This document shows positions 27,828 through 37,242 of a stretch of DNA of 64,000 nt, one piece after another. Under the pieces are notes generated by a model, which had not been told where the DNA came from, did no database searches, and saw only the letters and a program-made list of their open reading frames with translations. The position numbers were made by a program, and so were the translations under genes. Every line of letters starts with the position of its first letter. The first letter of the stretch is position 1. The stretch comes from Lewinellaceae bacterium (lineage in GTDB: Bacteria > Bacteroidota > Bacteroidia > Chitinophagales > Saprospiraceae), in NCBI GenBank assembly GCA_016713985.1, contig JADJOD010000022.1, positions 1 to 64,000 on the forward strand. The letters are read 5' to 3'.

Positions 27828-28979
27828 TTAAAAGCCCACCCATTTGCTTTTACTTTTTCCACTTGCGATTACCCGTTCGATAAAACGCATTCCCCGCACA
27901 CCATCCTGTACGGTTGGAAAATCAGTGTACAAAGGGTTCGGTTTTTCACCTTCCATACGAGCCCGGATACATAAGGCTACGTTTCGATAGATATTGGCAA
28001 ATGCTTCGAGGTACCCTTCGGGGTGTCCTGCAGGAATACGGGTGTGGGCCTGCGCTTCCGGGTACAAGGCGCCCACGCCGGTTCGGTAAACCTGGGTGGG
28101 TTTGTCCAACCATTTGACGAGTAAGGTGTTCGGTTCCATCTGGCGCCATTCGAGGCCACCTTTTTCGCCATACACCCGGATGTTCAGGTTGTTTTCTTCG
28201 CCGGCGCTGATCTGGCTGGCGTGAAGGATTCCTTTGGCGCCATGTTCAAAATGGAGCAACACATTGCCGTCGTCGTCGAGTTGGCGGCCCGGAACGAAGA
28301 TGCTGATGTCGGCGCAAAGTTCCGTGATCTTCAGATCGGTAATATATTCGGTGAGGTTTTCAGCATGGGTACCGATATCCCCCATGGCCCCCGCGATGCC
28401 GCTGCGTTTTGGGTCGGTGCGCCAAGCTGCCTGCTTTTGGCCGGAAGCCTCCACGTGTGTGCTCAACCAACCTTGTGGGTATTCCACCACCACTTTCCTG
28501 ATTTTACCCAACTCGCCATGGCGGATCATTTGGCGAGCTTGTTTTACCATGGGATAACCCGTATAGTTGTGGGTCAAGGCAAAAATCAACCCGGTTTTTT
28601 CCACTAATTTCTCCAGGGCAAGCGCTTCCTTCATATTAAAGGCAAGCGGTTTGTCGCAAATAACATGAAAACCGTTTTCCAATGCCATTTTGGCCGGCGG
28701 GTAGTGCATGTGATTGGGTGTAACAATACTGACTACCTGCATTCGTTTGTCCGGGCGGAGTCGTTTTTCACGGCGGATCATATCCTGAAAGGTGCCGTAA
28801 CAACGATCGGGCTGGATTCCGAAATTAGCTCCAGATGTTTTTGACTTATCGGGGTCGCTGCTAAACGCGCCACATACCAGTTCGATCTCTCCGTCCAATG
28901 CAGCGGCCATGCGGTGTACCCCCCCAATAAAAGCCCCCATGCCGCCGCCGACCATACCCATGCGTATTTTTTGTTTCAT
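27828..28979 (-). CDS. Gfo/Idh/MocA-family oxidoreductase
   Basis: 383 residues, intact. N-terminal Rossmann motif GMVGGGMGAFIGGVH (G-x-G-x2-G pattern extended), then VSIVTPNHMHYPPAKMALENG and ICDKPLAFNMKEAL with the conserved EKP/DKP loop lysine. The C-terminal domain has GDIGTHAENLTEYI and HASQISAGEENN. NAD(P)-linked sugar or polyol oxidation is the family theme; the substrate is unknown. It is upstream of a polysaccharide glycosyltransferase fusion in the same orientation, so nucleotide-sugar metabolism for surface glycans is plausible. Confidence 0.9.
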   Translation of the reverse strand: MKQKIRMGMVGGGMGAFIGGVHRMAAALDGEIELVCGAFSSDPDKSKTSGANFGIQPDRCYGTFQDMIRREKRLRPDKRMQVVSIVTPNHMHYPPAKMALENGFHVICDKPLAFNMKEALALEKLVEKTGLIFALTHNYTGYPMVKQARQMIRHGELGKIRKVVVEYPQGWLSTHVEASGQKQAAWRTDPKRSGIAGAMGDIGTHAENLTEYITDLKITELCADISIFVPGRQLDDDGNVLLHFEHGAKGILHASQISAGEENNLNIRVYGEKGGLEWRQMEPNTLLVKWLDKPTQVYRTGVGALYPEAQAHTRIPAGHPEGYLEAFANIYRNVALCIRARMEGEKPNPLYTDFPTVQDGVRGMRFIERVIASGKSKSKWVGF

Positions 28980-29019
28980 ACCAGAAGAAATATTGAATGA
29001 TCAGAAGTTGTTTCCGGAT

Positions 29020-29027
29020 CAAAGATA
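29020..29027 (-). promoter_or_regulatory. -7 box of the Gfo/Idh-glycosyltransferase operon
   Basis: TATCTTTG on the minus strand (TAnnTTTG), 40 bases before the ATG at 28979. No TTG -33 element found. Confidence 0.45.
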
Positions 29028-29132
29028 ATACCTCTCGGATAGCACGTGGTTATAGTTTGTTTCAATGTTGTACATAGAAAGTTTAATAAACATCCACTAC
29101 CTTTTTGCAGGAGAATTTTCAAACCGAATCAA

Positions 29133-29148
29133 TGTTCCACGTGAAACA
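29133..29148. other. parS-like site 1 (ParB binding site)
   Basis: TGTTCCACGTGAAACA matches the 16-bp Bacillus parS consensus at every position. It lies immediately after the reconstructed stop of thrC, in the thrC/Gfo intergenic gap. ParB proteins nucleate there to organise the origin domain. A second palindromic copy is 334 bases away at 29483. Confidence 0.8.
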
Positions 29149-29149
29149 A

Positions 29150-30448
29150 TCAGGCATATGCCAGAAGCCAGTTTTTAAAGGTGTCAAAATTCGCCGGCAT
29201 TTGTGTAGCCTGCTTCTCCAGATCCCGAAGGTCTGCGAGGCGTTTCGGAACCTCAATGGAATGTCAGTATCTGTTCCACGTCTTCAAGAAACTTCGCCGG
29301 GTGCGCCGTTTCCAAAATAATCCCGTTTACATCCGGGAGGTCCGACTGGTATTTTTTTAATGCCAGATAACCTACCGCAGCATGCGGGTCCATGGTGTAA
29401 TGAAAGCGGGCATCAACCTCTCGCATAGCAGCACTGGTTTGTTCGTCAGAAAAATGATACCCTATAATATCGGAACGCATATTGTTCCACGTGGAACGAT
29501 ACAAGTCGAGCATACGAGCGAAATTGGATGGCGCACCAACATCCATTGCATTGGAAATAGTCCGGACGGACGGGCGTGGATTATAGGTCCCACTTTCCGG
29601 GTATTGGGGCACCACGTCATTGGCATTGGTTGCTGCGATAAACCGGTGTACGGGCAGGCCCATTTTTTCGCCATTAGTCCGGCCGAAAGGTTCCCAAAAT
29701 TACCCGACGGCACGGAAAAAACAACGTGTCTTTGCCGGTCGTTCAATTGTTTCCAGGCCTCAAAATAGTAGAAGGATTGTGGAATTAAGCGGGCTATATT
29801 GATACTGTTTGCAGAGCTCAGCCGTAAATCTGCTTTCAGGTCGGCATCTAAAAAAGCCGTTTTGACAAGGGATTGGCAGTCATCAAAAGTGCCGGTCACT
29901 TCCAGCGCCGTCACATTTCCACCCAAAGCAGTCAACTGTTTTTCCTGAAGAGGACTGACCTTTCCCGAAGGATAAAGAATCACCACCCGGATACCCGGTG
30001 TGTTGTGAAAACCCGCAGCTACTGCTCCACCGGTATCACCGGAAGTTGCAACCAGAATCACGAGGTCACGGTCTTCGTCCCGATTGAAAAAAGACATCGT
30101 TTGTGCCATAAAACGAGCCCCAAAATCCTTAAACGCCATCGACGGTCCGTGAAACAATTCAAGGAAATACGTGTCTTTATTGATCTGCACCAAGGGCGCG
30201 GGGAAAGTGATCGACCGTTCAATAATTTCCTGCAGCCGGCTGCCCGGGATTGAATCACCCAACAGGTTTAGGGACACTTCAAAAGCAATTTCCTGAAAAG
30301 AAAGGCCGGGTAAAGACTTAATGAATCCATCCGAAAGTAATGGAATTTCAAGGGGCATAAACAATCCGTTGTCGTCCGGCAAGCCTTTAAAAAGTGCTTC
30401 CTGAAAAGATACCCGGAGCGATGGATTATTCGTACTATATAATTGCAT
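29150..30448 (-). CDS. thrC: Threonine synthase (two compensating frame breaks)
   Basis: 432 residues after joining three frames; the span divides by three, so the breaks cancel. The N-terminus (MQLYSTNNPSLRVSF) leads to the PLP lysine in GPSMAFKDFGARFMAQ and the phosphate loop SGDTGGAVA. At the T run 29663-29668 one A is missing on the coding strand; added back it gives AKKMGLPVHRFIAATNAND. Near 29252-29260 an extra C creates a premature stop; removing it gives TFIEVPKRLADLRDLEK and a stop at 29150. Converts O-phosphohomoserine to threonine. Standard length for the short bacterial form. Two parS-like sites overlap or flank it. Confidence 0.92.
29483..29498. other. parS-like site 2 inside thrC
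   Basis: TGTTCCACGTGGAACG has a perfect 14-bp palindromic core (GTTCCACGTGGAAC), differing from the consensus at two positions. A third, half-matching copy (TGTTCCACGT then poor) lies at 29272. The cluster of three TGTTCCACGT words within 370 bases is unlikely by chance. Confidence 0.65.
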
Positions 30449-30485
30449 GCCTGTTGTTTTGGTTTGATGCCCAAACAAAAATGGA

Positions 30486-32099
30486 CTAAATTTTTGTGAT
30501 GATAAACTCTACCCTCCGGTTCTGCGAGCGAAGTTCATCCGTGCTATTATCTGTGAGTGGATATTTGGGGCCATGACCAATAGTCTCTATTCTTTTTCCC
30601 GAAATACCTTTTTGCACTAAAAACACCTTGATCGCATCTGCCCGCTCTTCGGAAAGATGCAACAAATCTTCGGCTTTTCCCAGGTTGTCGGTATGCCCTT
30701 CTACCCGGATATGGAGTCCCGGCATTTCCAGCAAGGTTGCTGCCAGGCTTTCCAGTTCAGGGTATGACTCTTCCAGGATTATGGCTTTCGATTGCTGAAA
30801 ATAGATGGGGCGCAACACAATTTTTGCATTTACTTCAAGCGGATCCATCGGCAGGTCGAGGTAGTGTTCGTTGAAGTAATAATAATCCCGGCGAAACAGC
30901 AAGGTTTCTTTTTGCCCCGTAAAACCGGGTTTTTCCGGGGTAAATTCAAACTTTATCCCTTTGGGGATTTTCATCCTGAAGAAACCATCGGAAGAAGATA
31001 TGATGCCGGATGCACTTCCTGCCGCATCATATTGGACCCGGGCGTTTGGAATCGGTTGTTTGGTTTTTCGGTTGATTACCCGGCCGATCACTTCTATTTC
31101 CGTCGGTTGCGGCGGCGCAATTTGCACCCTGAAAATGTCGCTGTTGCCGTCACGTTTTGAGGTAAAATACAAATATCCCGAGGTCATGTTGAAATACGGC
31201 TGGCTGTCATCCGAGGGTGAATTGATCGGCTCCACGGCTTTGTATGGCGCCGACCAGTTTTTCCAAGTATCATCGAGCCTGCGGCAAATGTAGATGTCGC
31301 TGTTGCCGGAACGATTGGAAGAAAAAAACAAGGTTGTATTATCTTCTGAAAGAAACGGAGTGGTTTCCCGCCGGGCGGAATTGACCGATGTACCCAGGTT
31401 CTGCGGAGGCCCCCAACGGTTATCCCCTTCGCGAAAACAGACGTATAGATCCATTTCTTTAGAATCAAACCGGGCTGCTGACAAGATCAGTACCTGCCCG
31501 TCGAAACTCATCGTCAGGCTCACATCCGAGGTAATGGTATAATAATCCTTTATTTCCACAGGTGTTGGAAAACTCCACCCAATACTATCCGTCGTGCGTC
31601 GTATAGCCGAAAAGCCACGCTGCATATCGCCACGCCGGTTGAACTGGTTGATTACATAAAATACATTGGGGTCGGGTGTAATGGTAACCAGGCTGTTTGG
31701 AAGAGCATTGTTAAGAGGAAAACCCGGGTGCGTCACCTTGTCAAAGGTTCCGACCGAGTCCCCGCTTGCAATCCACACATCCTGATTAAATGGAGAACGT
31801 TCGGTGTTGTAAACCGGAGCACCGGCAATTTGAGAATAAACCCCTGCCAGAATAGCCGGGTATTTTTCCGTCGGTAAAAATTTAAACTGGTCCACACTGT
31901 CGATAAACAGCGTGTGGTCAAACTCGGGAAAACCTACCCGGGTAAAGTACAGGGTCTGGCCGTCGCGGCTGGGTACGGGTGTGATTTCGTCAAATGAAGA
32001 ATTGATAAAGGGGGGGAGTTTATCCAACTGGAATTCCTGCCCGGATGCAGCACCCGATCCCATCACAACAAAGAGAATTATTAATACAATTTTTTTCAT
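30486..32099 (-). CDS. OmpA-family protein with PD40 repeats
   Basis: 537 residues from ATG 32099. Signal peptide (KKIVLIILFVVMGSGAASGQ), then a WD40-like/PD40 beta-propeller (DGQTLYFTRVG, TTLFFSSNRSGNSDIYIC, GYLYFTSKRDGNSDIFRV). A carboxypeptidase-regulatory-like domain follows, and the C-terminal OmpA peptidoglycan-binding domain has VEGHTDNLGKAEDLLHLSEE and RSQNRRVEFII. Common in Bacteroidota outer membranes, including PorE/SprF-associated proteins of the T9SS. That link is inferred by family only. It lies between fadA (32190) and thrC. Confidence 0.88.
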   Translation of the reverse strand: MKKIVLIILFVVMGSGAASGQEFQLDKLPPFINSSFDEITPVPSRDGQTLYFTRVGFPEFDHTLFIDSVDQFKFLPTEKYPAILAGVYSQIAGAPVYNTERSPFNQDVWIASGDSVGTFDKVTHPGFPLNNALPNSLVTITPDPNVFYVINQFNRRGDMQRGFSAIRRTTDSIGWSFPTPVEIKDYYTITSDVSLTMSFDGQVLILSAARFDSKEMDLYVCFREGDNRWGPPQNLGTSVNSARRETTPFLSEDNTTLFFSSNRSGNSDIYICRRLDDTWKNWSAPYKAVEPINSPSDDSQPYFNMTSGYLYFTSKRDGNSDIFRVQIAPPQPTEIEVIGRVINRKTKQPIPNARVQYDAAGSASGIISSSDGFFRMKIPKGIKFEFTPEKPGFTGQKETLLFRRDYYYFNEHYLDLPMDPLEVNAKIVLRPIYFQQSKAIILEESYPELESLAATLLEMPGLHIRVEGHTDNLGKAEDLLHLSEERADAIKVFLVQKGISGKRIETIGHGPKYPLTDNSTDELRSQNRRVEFIITKI

Positions 32100-32124
32100 A
32101 AGCGGGGTAAAATTAATACGGTTA

Positions 32125-32166
32125 AAAAACAAAGGGGCCGACTCCGTGTACTTACGAAATCGGCCC
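32125..32166 (-). terminator. Rho-independent terminator after fadA
   Basis: On the minus strand GGGCCGA (32166-32160) pairs with TCGGCCC (32141-32135) around an 18-base loop, followed by CTTTGTTTTTT. Positioned 24 bases past the fadA stop. Confidence 0.7.
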
Positions 32167-32189
32167 GCAAAAATTTTATCAAAACCGTA

Positions 32190-33365
32190 TTAATTCAGTC
32201 GTTCCCAGATTCCGGCAATACCTTGCCCACCGCCGACACATGCCGTTACCATGCCATACTTCTGGTTGCTTCGGCGCATTTCATTCAATATCTGGATGCT
32301 GAGCTTTGCTCCGGTACAACCCAGCGGGTGGCCCAATGCAATGGCGCCACCATTTACATTCACCACGTCCGGATTAAGTCCCGCTTCTTTGATTACTGCC
32401 AGAGCTTGTGCGGCAAAAGCTTCATTGAGTTCGATAGCTTCCACCTGGTTGAGCGACAAGCCCGCTTGTTTCATTGCTTTGGGTATAGCGGCACAAGGGC
32501 CCATACCCATATAAAGTGGTTCTACCCCCGCAACCGCGCAAGCAGCCAGGCGCGCTACCGGCTGCAAACCGAGCGATTTCATCAGTTCTTCCGACATGAC
32601 CAGTACAAACGCAGCCCCGTCTGAAGTTTGTGAAGAGTTGCCCGCTGTTACCACTCCCCCATTGGCAAAGGCCGGGCGCAATTTTGCCAGTCCTTCCTGG
32701 GAGGTTTCGCGGCGAACACCTTCATCCGTATCCACGATGTGTACACTTTCCTTGCGCTTGTCATTTTCGACCCATACTTCCGGCACTTTTACCGGGACAA
32801 TTTCGCCTTTAAATTTTCCGGCGTCGATGGCTGCTGCAGCGCGTTGGTGGCTGCGCACCGAAAAAGCATCGGCCGCTTCCCGGCTGATCTCCCATTTTTG
32901 CGACACTGCTTCTGCAGTAAGCCCCATACCGACGAGGTAGTCGGGGGTATTGGACGCAATATTGTAATTCGGCGCAAGCCGGTAGCCGGTCATTGGAATA
33001 AATGACATACTCTCCGCCCCACCGGCGATATAACACTGACCCATACCTGCGCGAATTTTGGCAACGGCGATGCTGATAGTTTCCAGGCCCGAAGCGCAAT
33101 AACGATTCACGGTCATTCCCGGCACGTCTTTCCCAAGGGCCCGGACAGAAATCAGGCGGCCGATCTGCAAGCCCTGCTCGCCTTCCGGGTTGGCGCATCC
33201 GACGATACAGTCATCAACCATTTTAGGGTCGAGTTGCGGCACCTGTGCCAGCAAGTGTTTGATCACGTCTACCGCCAGGTCGTCGGGGCGGTATGATTTA
33301 AATCCACCTTTGCCGGCTTTTCCTACTGCGGAACGGTATCCGGCGATGATATATGCTTCTTGCAT
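32190..33365 (-). CDS. fadA: Acetyl-CoA acyltransferase (thiolase)
   Basis: 391 residues. Nucleophile Cys in VNRYCASGLETISIA, His in NVNGGAIALGHPLGCTGAKL and second Cys in VTACVGGGQGIAGIWE. SNCPEG-like early loop (CANPEGEQGLQIGR). All catalytic residues present. It cleaves 3-ketoacyl-CoA in beta-oxidation. Located 21 bases downstream of the fadB-type multienzyme, matching a fadBA operon; followed by a terminator. Confidence 0.95.
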   Translation of the reverse strand: MQEAYIIAGYRSAVGKAGKGGFKSYRPDDLAVDVIKHLLAQVPQLDPKMVDDCIVGCANPEGEQGLQIGRLISVRALGKDVPGMTVNRYCASGLETISIAVAKIRAGMGQCYIAGGAESMSFIPMTGYRLAPNYNIASNTPDYLVGMGLTAEAVSQKWEISREAADAFSVRSHQRAAAAIDAGKFKGEIVPVKVPEVWVENDKRKESVHIVDTDEGVRRETSQEGLAKLRPAFANGGVVTAGNSSQTSDGAAFVLVMSEELMKSLGLQPVARLAACAVAGVEPLYMGMGPCAAIPKAMKQAGLSLNQVEAIELNEAFAAQALAVIKEAGLNPDVVNVNGGAIALGHPLGCTGAKLSIQILNEMRRSNQKYGMVTACVGGGQGIAGIWERLN

Positions 33366-33386
33366 GATGTTGTTTTTGTAGTAGTG

Positions 33387-35785
33387 TTAATTCCTCAACG
33401 GCTTCCCGTTCTCCAGCATATACTGAATCCGTTCCAGGGTCTTTTGTTCGCCGCAAAGCGACAGGAACATCTCCCGTTCGATGTCCAGCAAATATTGCTC
33501 GCTCACGGTTTGCGGGCTGGTGAGGTCGCCGCCGCAAAGTACATAGGCCACTTTTTGTGCGATTTTGATGTCGTGTTCGGAAGCGTAATGGCCGAGTTTC
33601 AGGGAATGTGCGGCGATGTATAACGCGCCCAAACCCGTTCTTCCAAGTACGTACACATCTTTTCGCTGGATTGGCATGACATAGGTTTCCGCCAGTTCCA
33701 ATACTTTTTTCTTCGCCTCGCTGATATTGCGGGCTGCATTGTGCACCACATGATCTTTTGCCGGAAGCAGGTACCCGTAATTAAAGGCTTCATAAGCCGA
33801 GGTGGCCACCTGGGCGGTTGCAATACATTTGAACTTGTCGATCAGGCGCGGGATTTGTACATCGCCCTCTTTGCTGATTTCGTCGGAAAGGCGGACGGCA
33901 AATTCTTTCGTGCCGCCGCCGCCGGGAATGATTCCCACCCCGACTTCGACCAGCCCGATATAACTTTCCGCCGCCGCCACCACCGCGTCGGCATGCATTG
34001 AAAACTCGCAGCCGCCGCCGAAAACGTATCCCTGTGTGGCGATCACAACCGGGATGGCCGAATACCGGATGCGCATGGAAGTTTGCTGAAAAATATTGAC
34101 GGCCATATTCAGTTCGTCCCATTCCTGCTGGTAGGCCATCATGGCGATCATCATCAGGTTGGCGCCGACGGTAAAGTTCTGGGCGTTGTTGCCGATCACC
34201 ATTCCTTTCCAACCCTGTTCTTCCGCGATTTGAATACTGTCGTTGATACCGCGCAGAATACCTTCGCCAATGGCATTCATTTTGGAATGAAATTCCAGGC
34301 AAAGTACTCCGTCGCCAATATCGTGCAGACTGCATTCGGCATTGGTATACACCGGTTTGTTGGAGCGGTAGTTGTCGAGCAAAATAAACGCTTCACCGCC
34401 GGGCATCGGCTGGTACGATTTGCTTCGGGGTCGTAATATTTCCGGACGCCATTTTCAACTTTGTAAAAAGTAGTGTGCCCGGCCGCAAGCATTTCTTTCA
34501 CCCAGGCTCCAATTTTTTCGCCCTGGCTTTCCGCTGTATCCACCGTTTCTTTCACGCCGGCCATGTCCCAGTATTGAAACGGCCCAGATTCCCAGGCAAA
34601 ACCCGCCCGGAGCGCGTCATCTATGGCATATAAGGTATCGGATATTTCGGGCACCCGGTTACTCACGTATGCGAACAACCCGAGAAAAGAACGCTGCAAA
34701 AGTTGTGCGCCTTTATCCTCCGCTTTAAAAACGGCCTTGATACGGCGCGGCAATTCGTCGATTTGTTTCAGTGTATCGAGAAGAGGCAGTTTTTCTTTCT
34801 GGCTTTGGGTATACTCCAGCGTGTCAAGATTCAGCGCCAGTACAACGGGGCGGCCCTTTGTATCTTTTTCGCCCGTTTTTTTGTAAAAACCTTGCCCCGA
34901 TTTATTTCCAAAATATTTATTATCAATGAGATGGTTCAAAAATTTCGGGATTTCAAACGCCGCGATTTGTTCGTCGTCCGGGCAGTTTTGGCGCATGCCG
35001 TTGATGACGTGTACGGCAGTATCCATACCCACCAGGTCGGCCAATCGGAACGTGCCGGTTTTGGGCCTGCCGATCGCCGGGCCTGTCAGCGCATCTACGG
35101 TATCGATACCCAAACCCAGTTGGTGGGTTAGTTGAAAAATTTTCGCCATCGCATACACCCCCACCCTGTTGGCAATAAACGCCGGCGTGTCTTTGCACAA
35201 AACCGTTTGTTTACCCAGCACCACATCTCCGAAATGCATAAAAAATGCCACTACCGCAGGGTCCGTATCTTGAGTTGGAATCACCTCCAGCAAGCGCATG
35301 TAGCGGACCGGGTTAAAAAAGTGGGTGCCGCAGAAATTTTTCCTGAATTCTTCACTCCGGCCTTCCGCCATCAAATGAATGGGAATGCCGGAAGTATTGG
35401 AAGTAACCAGCGAACCTTTTGACCGGTGTTGTTCAATTTTTTCAAAAACCTGTTTTTTAATATCGAGGCGTTCCACTACTACTTCAATGATCCAGTCGCA
35501 GTTTTTTATTTTTGGAAAATCATCTTCAAAATTGCCCACCGTGATCCGAGCAGCGAACTTGTTGTCGTAAAATGGCGCAGGTTTGGCTTTGAGTGCATTT
35601 TGCAGCGATATATTGCCGATCCGGTTCCGGGCTGCCGGGTTTTGGGCTTCTTTTTCTGTCAGGTCTCCCGGTAAAATATCCAACATTAAAACTTCAATAC
35701 CACAACCGGCGAGTTGGGCGGCAATTCCCGTCCCCATCAGTCCGGAACCGAGGACAGCGACTTTTTTGATATGTTTATTGAGCAT
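33387..35785 (-). CDS. fadB: 3-hydroxyacyl-CoA dehydrogenase / enoyl-CoA hydratase (frameshifted)
   Basis: About 799 residues. Rossmann domain first (VAVLGSGLMGTGIAAQLAG, WIIEVVVERLDIKKQVF, CGTHFFNPVRYMRLLEVI), then two HCDH C-terminal domains. The frame breaks at the T run 34419-34421 (A run in the gene); one extra A gives PEAKSYQPMPGGEAFILLDN. The rest is a crotonase domain (ECSLHDIGDGVLCLEFHSK, VFGGGCEFSMHADAVVAA, and GVGIIPGGGGTKEFAVRLS). The dehydrogenase-first order is the FadN-type arrangement, not E. coli FadB, so the symbol is only approximate. Beta-oxidation steps 2 and 3. Has a TACCTTTG box upstream. Confidence 0.9.
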
Positions 35786-35829
35786 GGATGAGTACTTGAA
35801 ACAAGTGGTGTGAGCGAAAGTTCGCTGGG

Positions 35830-35837
35830 CAAAGGTA
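35830..35837 (-). promoter_or_regulatory. -7 box of the fadBA operon
   Basis: TACCTTTG on the minus strand (TAnnTTTG), 45 bases before the fadB ATG. No clear -33. Confidence 0.5.
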
Positions 35838-35896
35838 GGGATTCGGCAGGGAATAATAAAAACGTATGTCTCCGGGAAACGGGTGGCTGGGCAGTG

Positions 35897-36115
35897 TCAG
35901 GATTCATCAAATGTCTGCCTGCCGGCCTTGGCTGCTTGTTCCGCATCTGCCAATTCTTGTTCCAGATCCGCCAACCATTCATCCAGTTTGTCGGCAGCGG
36001 TGTCTACCAGGCGTTCGCGCAATTGTCGCCCGCGTTCGGTAAAAAACAAAAAATAAACGGCGCCGCCCAATAAAGCCCCGGCCAACAGGAGTTCGAGAGT
36101 GTTTCGTTTTTCCAT
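35897..36115 (-). CDS. YtxH-like small membrane protein
   Basis: 72 residues. One membrane helix (LLLAGALLGGAVYFLFF) followed by a charged helical tail (ERGRQLRERLVDTAADKLDEW) rich in Ala/Glu/Asp, the usual YtxH/YqjD-like pattern. Third gene of a minus-strand trio with a coiled-coil-like protein and a holin-like membrane protein; a similar trio (YqjD-YqjE-YqjK) exists in enterobacteria. A role in envelope stress or ribosome anchoring is only analogy. Confidence 0.75.
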   Translation of the reverse strand: MEKRNTLELLLAGALLGGAVYFLFFTERGRQLRERLVDTAADKLDEWLADLEQELADAEQAAKAGRQTFDES

Positions 36116-36178
36116 GGAAGTAGTAGGGCGGAAATCTTTTCCGCCCGGATGCTTAAGATAACAGTCAGGTAAATAAGA

Positions 36179-36661
36179 TCAGGGCACGGGAAGTTGTGGT
36201 TCCTCTTCCGTGGCGGTGGTCTTTTTCCGGTGAAATTGTTTACGCAGACCGGAGACACTCCGGCGCATAAAACCATAAACCTCAGATTTTTCGGGTGTTA
36301 TTTCTTTTGCGCGCCGAACCAGTTGGGGTAAATAACTGATAAGAAGCGGGGCAATGTATTTGAATAAAAAACGCATGCGCGGCTCGCGGATCAGCAAATC
36401 GGCGACAACTTGCAAGGGTCCGGAAAAACGGGAAGACAAACCCGGTTCGCCGCTTGCTTTCGTTGCGCCGGTTTCACCCATGCCCAGCAGGGAACGGGCA
36501 ACATTAGTGAGCAGTTTTGTCGGATCAAGTTCGGTCCGCAATACCTGGTACCCCGAAAGCAGATCGGCCTGCTCCGCATCCAATTTTGCCTTGAGTGTTG
36601 CTTTGCGCTGGCGGAGTTGCTCCAGGTTATCCACCTTCGTTGTGTTTTTTAGTAGTGTCAT
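36179..36661 (-). CDS. Coiled-coil protein of the YtxH/holin-like cluster
   Basis: 160 residues from ATG 36661, overlapping the preceding gene by 35 bases. N-terminal coiled coil (LEQLRQRKATLKAKLDAEQADL), Gly/Ser-rich middle, then a hydrophobic but short stretch (MRFLFKYIAPLLISYLPQLV), a basic tail and acidic end. Not a known enzyme. The overlap implies translational coupling with the holin-like gene. The hydrophobic stretch may lie on the membrane surface. Function unknown. Confidence 0.7.
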   Translation of the reverse strand: MTLLKNTTKVDNLEQLRQRKATLKAKLDAEQADLLSGYQVLRTELDPTKLLTNVARSLLGMGETGATKASGEPGLSSRFSGPLQVVADLLIREPRMRFLFKYIAPLLISYLPQLVRRAKEITPEKSEVYGFMRRSVSGLRKQFHRKKTTATEEEPQLPVP

Positions 36662-36998
36662 CTTCCAGTAACGATTGTATAACTTTATTCCGGACAAACG
36701 GCCGGATCCAATAATACATCCCGATGCCAATGGGCACAAAAATTAACCCGGCTAAAGCAAAGCCGGCAGCGGCATTTTGCAAATAGCCGCCCAGCCAAAG
36801 TGCAAAACCGATGCTGAAAAAAAACAGAATGATCAGGGTAAAAAAGAATATGACGGCTGCGCCGGCAAACGCGGAAGCTGCGCCCGATAATTTTTCAGTA
36901 ACACTCAGGGAGAGGTATTCCCAACGTGTTTCCAGGTGTTGAAGCCCCTTTTGAAGTAATTCCTCTAAAGATGGTTCCTTATTTTTCTCTTCTGACAT
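36627..36998 (-). CDS. Phage-holin-III/YqjE-like membrane protein
   Basis: 123 residues. Charged N-terminal helix (EELLQKGLQHLETRWEYLSL) then two membrane helices (FAGAAVIFFFTLIILFFFSI and AAAGFALAGLIFVPIGIGMYYW), and a charged C-tail. This is the DUF1469/holin superfamily III layout. First gene of the trio; no phage genes nearby, so it is a chromosomal housekeeping member rather than a lysis gene. Confidence 0.75.
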   Translation of the reverse strand: MSEEKNKEPSLEELLQKGLQHLETRWEYLSLSVTEKLSGAASAFAGAAVIFFFTLIILFFFSIGFALWLGGYLQNAAAGFALAGLIFVPIGIGMYYWIRPFVRNKVIQSLLEDDTTKKHNEGG

Positions 36999-37185
36999 TG
37001 CGTTAAGCCAGCTGCAAGTGGCATTCGCAGGCTAAGGTATCTCGTTTTGTTCATGTATGGATGCCGCCGGATATAAATTAAAGGATTGCTAAAAAATTTT
37101 TACAACCATAGAAAAAAACGCCCACTTAGTCAAAAATAAACAATCCGGACGCTTGTGGTTCTTACTGCTATTACTTTCCATCCAA

Positions 37186-37193
37186 TACCTTTG
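37186..37193 (+). promoter_or_regulatory. -7 box before the SprB-repeat protein
   Basis: TACCTTTG matches TAnnTTTG, 50 bases upstream of the ATG at 37243. A TTG at 37153 is 30 bases away, slightly too far. Confidence 0.45.
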
Positions 37194-37242
37194 GGGGCTT
37201 ATTTGGAATTTTAATATTTACCATTAAAACAACTAAATCCTT

